From Halorhabdus tiamatea SARL4B (GTDB taxonomy: Archaea > Halobacteriota > Halobacteria > Halobacteriales > Haloarculaceae): DNA of 64,000 bases. The stretch's first letter is position 1; each line of letters starts with the position of its first letter. The notes beneath the pieces are model-generated. The model made no database searches, was not told where the DNA came from, and was given only the letters and a program-made list of their open reading frames with translations. The stretch is taken from contig NC_021913.1 of the NCBI RefSeq assembly GCF_000470655.1, forward strand, positions 266,370-330,369, in the 5' to 3' direction. The translations under genes and the position numbers were made by a program. This document shows, piece by piece, positions 62,401 to 64,000 of the stretch.

Positions 62401-63136
62401 ACGGCATCAGGTCGTCTAGACCATCCACCGTACCGGTCTCCTGCTCGAAGAGCGTGGGAAGAACGGCGTCCGCGAGAGCGTTGTACTGCTGAACGTCCTC
62501 CCAGTCGTACTTCTCAGGGCTGTTAACCGTACTCCGAAGTGCTGTTTGGGTGTTGGTCGTCCGGTCATCCCACGCGTCGGTCGTCCGGTACCAGTCCTCG
62601 AAGAACGCGACGTCGAGTTGCGACGAGAGCCCCCCATCGGCACCGGTGAGCCGTTCCGACGTGTGAGCACTGCGTAGGACGATCTCGCTGAAGCTCAGTT
62701 TCTTCTGGCCCTGATGCTTCAGGAGGTTCACCGAGATCGGGATGACCTCATACTCATCGTGGATCGATGACCACGTGGCCTCGAGTGTGTCCAGCCCACG
62801 ACCGTCGGTTAGTTGCGCCCAGACATCCTCGCGCTCTCGAAGCCATTCGCTATCCAGCAGGCCGCGAAGCACGCTGAGGAGGTGGCTCTTCCCGCTCCCA
62901 TAGTACCCGTAGAGCCAGTAGTTCGCGCCCGACCGCATATCCTCGGAGCGGCCAAGCAGGCGCGAGAAGAAGTCGGACATGAAGTCCTCGGACTCTTCCG
63001 TCACGTGGTAGGTATCAATCGATTCCAGTCGGTGATCGCGACCGTCATCCTCACGGTCGATGCGGACGGACTCCTCGAAATCGCTCCCGACATCGGCAAC
63101 GAACCAGCTCTCGTCAGTCACACTTCGCCCTCCCAT
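59441..63136 (-). CDS. brxC: BrxC/PglY ATPase, copy 1
   Basis: 1231 residues. Walker A LYGYYGSGKSHLLSVLRGLL (77-84 core), Walker B LVLLLDEVSLFIGTDFDRLT near 283, then VATAQAKIEDVQPQFAARGA and KDRFPHRFGLPSRHV. The C-terminal 600 residues are mainly helical. It overlaps brxA by 19 bases and brxB by four. With copy 2 it gives the duplicated-ATPase layout of type 5 BREX. Confidence 0.91.
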   Translation of the reverse strand: MGGRSVTDESWFVADVGSDFEESVRIDREDDGRDHRLESIDTYHVTEESEDFMSDFFSRLLGRSEDMRSGANYWLYGYYGSGKSHLLSVLRGLLDSEWLREREDVWAQLTDGRGLDTLEATWSSIHDEYEVIPISVNLLKHQGQKKLSFSEIVLRSAHTSERLTGADGGLSSQLDVAFFEDWYRTTDAWDDRTTNTQTALRSTVNSPEKYDWEDVQQYNALADAVLPTLFEQETGTVDGLDDLMPSDLDPQAMVERLEQLRSDREEELGRPVKLVLLLDEVSLFIGTDFDRLTELQTLAESVDETGDDIQLVATAQAKIEDVQPQFAARGADFSIVKDRFPHRFGLPSRHVGEISTQRLLKKTVDGKEDTERVLDRTSNEPETLLVYSGIEQNTEPPLDDIDRERLVEFYPFLPYQPPLFLEILSNLRQEAHDPAKSIFSGTARAILALVHGLLQEWIEAGEETNIISLVDFYDLIEPEIDDITPQDVGVIEEIEEQHEAGELEEIDVDVAKAVLLLQHIPDTIPMSERNLAVAVLSDLNGPTQFQMENRVEDSLQRLRKFIRPTHGETGPKYAFTHPEEREIIEAAEQNLDNPDWQSIIEAVDGYLWEDIVRDLSFPTSAEYPDTGEQYPVRYEFSIDGIELDTTVDAEDALDVEVAVEGMSPVAADTSYDGDPLEWTIGQDGLDDLRDSLIEWWSLRDAVGDHTLPQSVERDLSDRAARVQSKLVEALKSGTFDVKDRGDLIGGMVSGVEEYLDVNYPDDFHPVMLQVGDEHLQELRGLSAQDPLPTWAQQIDVATEDPETHGGSIQNNVRAFTGRQLKQRGGNLAMATILDGIVKKKSIYEDARPALCAIIWGLCRKGDFLPVDETGDSLELDAVIDLNKLTTTRLKIAGSGGVRGILREGGFIDSTETIPDGIVRLQSANDTLAGRLGSLVEDVRLVAESDIQTRAVRNLLESFVETLEAEQQSAIDRREAVKSCDTDWEDVVKATNDAQEWYDDAEEVWSLRLPALTQIDSQLTLAQQSYNWLTEEVETASQTLRESIDGYEGEWWTHDGWDRFNDAQTTSPTLEEAIETAWDSFRAETEVDAFAKELQEHQWIRSASEFGSNVRPAFESEYITPLRRAASWYEDVSDGVATVTGGTTNTEADDFIRATNTLLDSEPLAVVAGSDIGELRDTFEELQTLVGDQSPTDITAIGILPSDRESLDSELERLVERHDLSIERTETGVIIR

Positions 63137-63960
63137 GGTTCGGCCCAGTCGTATGTATCATCCACCGGCTGGATTCTCAGTTCACCGTGAATTCCGCTCG
63201 CTTCCCAGTTCGGATCGTCGCTCACTCGTTCGGCCAAGGAGTCCCAATACTGTTCCGATTGGAAGAGGTAGTGCCAGCCAGTCGGCTGGGAGAGCCAGTC
63301 ATCCCCGTGAATCTCCCACGAGAAACCTGACGCAACGAGTAGTGGCGTCGTTCCGAGGTTGGGGATGTTTCCTTGAAGGGCCTGCTGTGTGTCGAGAACA
63401 CCGATCTCTCGCATTACCGAACGAAGTCCTTCTCCCCATCGACGCGTCGTCGATTCCGCATAGTCGAACTCGCTTCCATCGTCGTAATGGAATTCGTTCA
63501 GGAGGCGCTCAACGGTCTCCTGCTCGAAATCCAATCCTTCGACACCGGACTCCTGAAGTCGTTCGACGTACCGGTGAACGGTGTATGTCACGAGAGGGTC
63601 GTCCTCCAGCAAGTAGAAGTACAGTACCTGGGCTTTGTCGCGCACCGTCTCACACTGGTTAAGGACGGAGGGTAGTTGGACGATAGACGGAAGTTCGCTA
63701 CCAGTGGTCTTGAATCGAGAACTGAGAGCGCGGTAGATTCCCTTCGAACTTCCACGCGTACTGCGCTCGTCGAAGCGTTCTTCGATCCATTTCTGTTCGA
63801 CGACCGTCCAGTCCCGATGTTGGGCGTACAGCCGAGCGAGCGTCTCCGCCCTATCCACGAGAAGCCCGCATCTAGTGAGTGCCATCGACACCTCGTCATG
63901 AGAAAATGTTGAGTCGAGCGACGGTAGGGAAGTTCCCCTCCCGTCGGTGCGGAGAGTCAT
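63118..63960 (-). CDS. brxA: BrxA (DUF1819)
   Basis: 280 residues, ATG 63960. BREX protein of the DUF1819 family, a small helical DNA-binding protein. Family-like stretches are ETLARLYAQHRDWTVVEQKW, VLYFYLLEDDPLVTYTVHRY and WGEGLRSVMREIGVL. First gene of the brx operon; overlaps brxC copy 1 by 19 bases. The 40 bases upstream within the window are AT-rich and should hold the promoter. Confidence 0.88.
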   Translation of the reverse strand: MTLRTDGRGTSLPSLDSTFSHDEVSMALTRCGLLVDRAETLARLYAQHRDWTVVEQKWIEERFDERSTRGSSKGIYRALSSRFKTTGSELPSIVQLPSVLNQCETVRDKAQVLYFYLLEDDPLVTYTVHRYVERLQESGVEGLDFEQETVERLLNEFHYDDGSEFDYAESTTRRWGEGLRSVMREIGVLDTQQALQGNIPNLGTTPLLVASGFSWEIHGDDWLSQPTGWHYLFQSEQYWDSLAERVSDDPNWEASGIHGELRIQPVDDTYDWAEPWEGEV

Positions 63961-64000
63961 ATATCATCTTGAACCATCCACACCACTTAGTTGATATGGA

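Overview
The window comes from a haloarchaeon (class Halobacteria). The predicted proteins are strongly acidic, many genes have TATA-like elements about 25-30 bases before the start codon, and the transposons, small membrane proteins and regulators are of haloarchaeal type. A dead SojX/ParA-type partition gene, six insertion sequences and many gene remnants suggest a plasmid, megaplasmid or plasmid-derived chromosomal island.

Left part (1-10.4 kb). A copper-type P-type ATPase (cut by the window edge) and a UreH/SafE-like membrane protein sit back to back. They are followed by a pyruvoyl-dependent arginine decarboxylase and an IclR regulator. Next comes a graveyard: a Dps ferritin gene with an in-frame amber codon, a TrkA gene cut off by an IS1595-family element, and a parA gene destroyed twice (an ISH1-like IS5 element with an 8-bp target duplication, plus a one-base frameshift). 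A ribbon-helix-helix gene sits inside a 405-bp sequence bounded by perfect 15-bp inverted repeats.

Middle part (10.4-29.2 kb). About fifteen small, mostly orphan membrane or lipoprotein genes lie in mixed orientations. Between them are GTCATAGAA-type inverted ends that define transposase-less, gene-carrying cassettes; one has a perfect 9-bp target duplication. An ISH8-like IS4 element interrupted by an IS66-family element follows. An ABC-2 transporter, a winged-helix membrane regulator and an IS4/IS5-superfamily element, whose ends share the cassette end core, close this part.

Right part (29.2-64 kb). An AddB-like/AddA-like helicase-nuclease pair runs rightward. It converges on a long leftward defence island that I read as a type 5 BREX locus: brxA, brxC copy 1, brxB, brxC copy 2, pglX, pglZ and a brxHII-type helicase. 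Accessory genes occupy the gaps: a PD-(D/E)XK-like protein, a winged-helix/nucleotidyltransferase toxin-antitoxin pair, a PH-like membrane protein, an SMC-like ATPase with a small acidic partner, and a protein resembling a Type IIG enzyme without its methyltransferase. The pglX gene is split by a second, nearly identical IS66 copy with a perfect 8-bp target duplication. Removing the element and one duplicate restores an exact 1432-codon frame, so loss of the methyltransferase looks recent.

All calls rest on reading the sequence and remembered family motifs; no database search was run.
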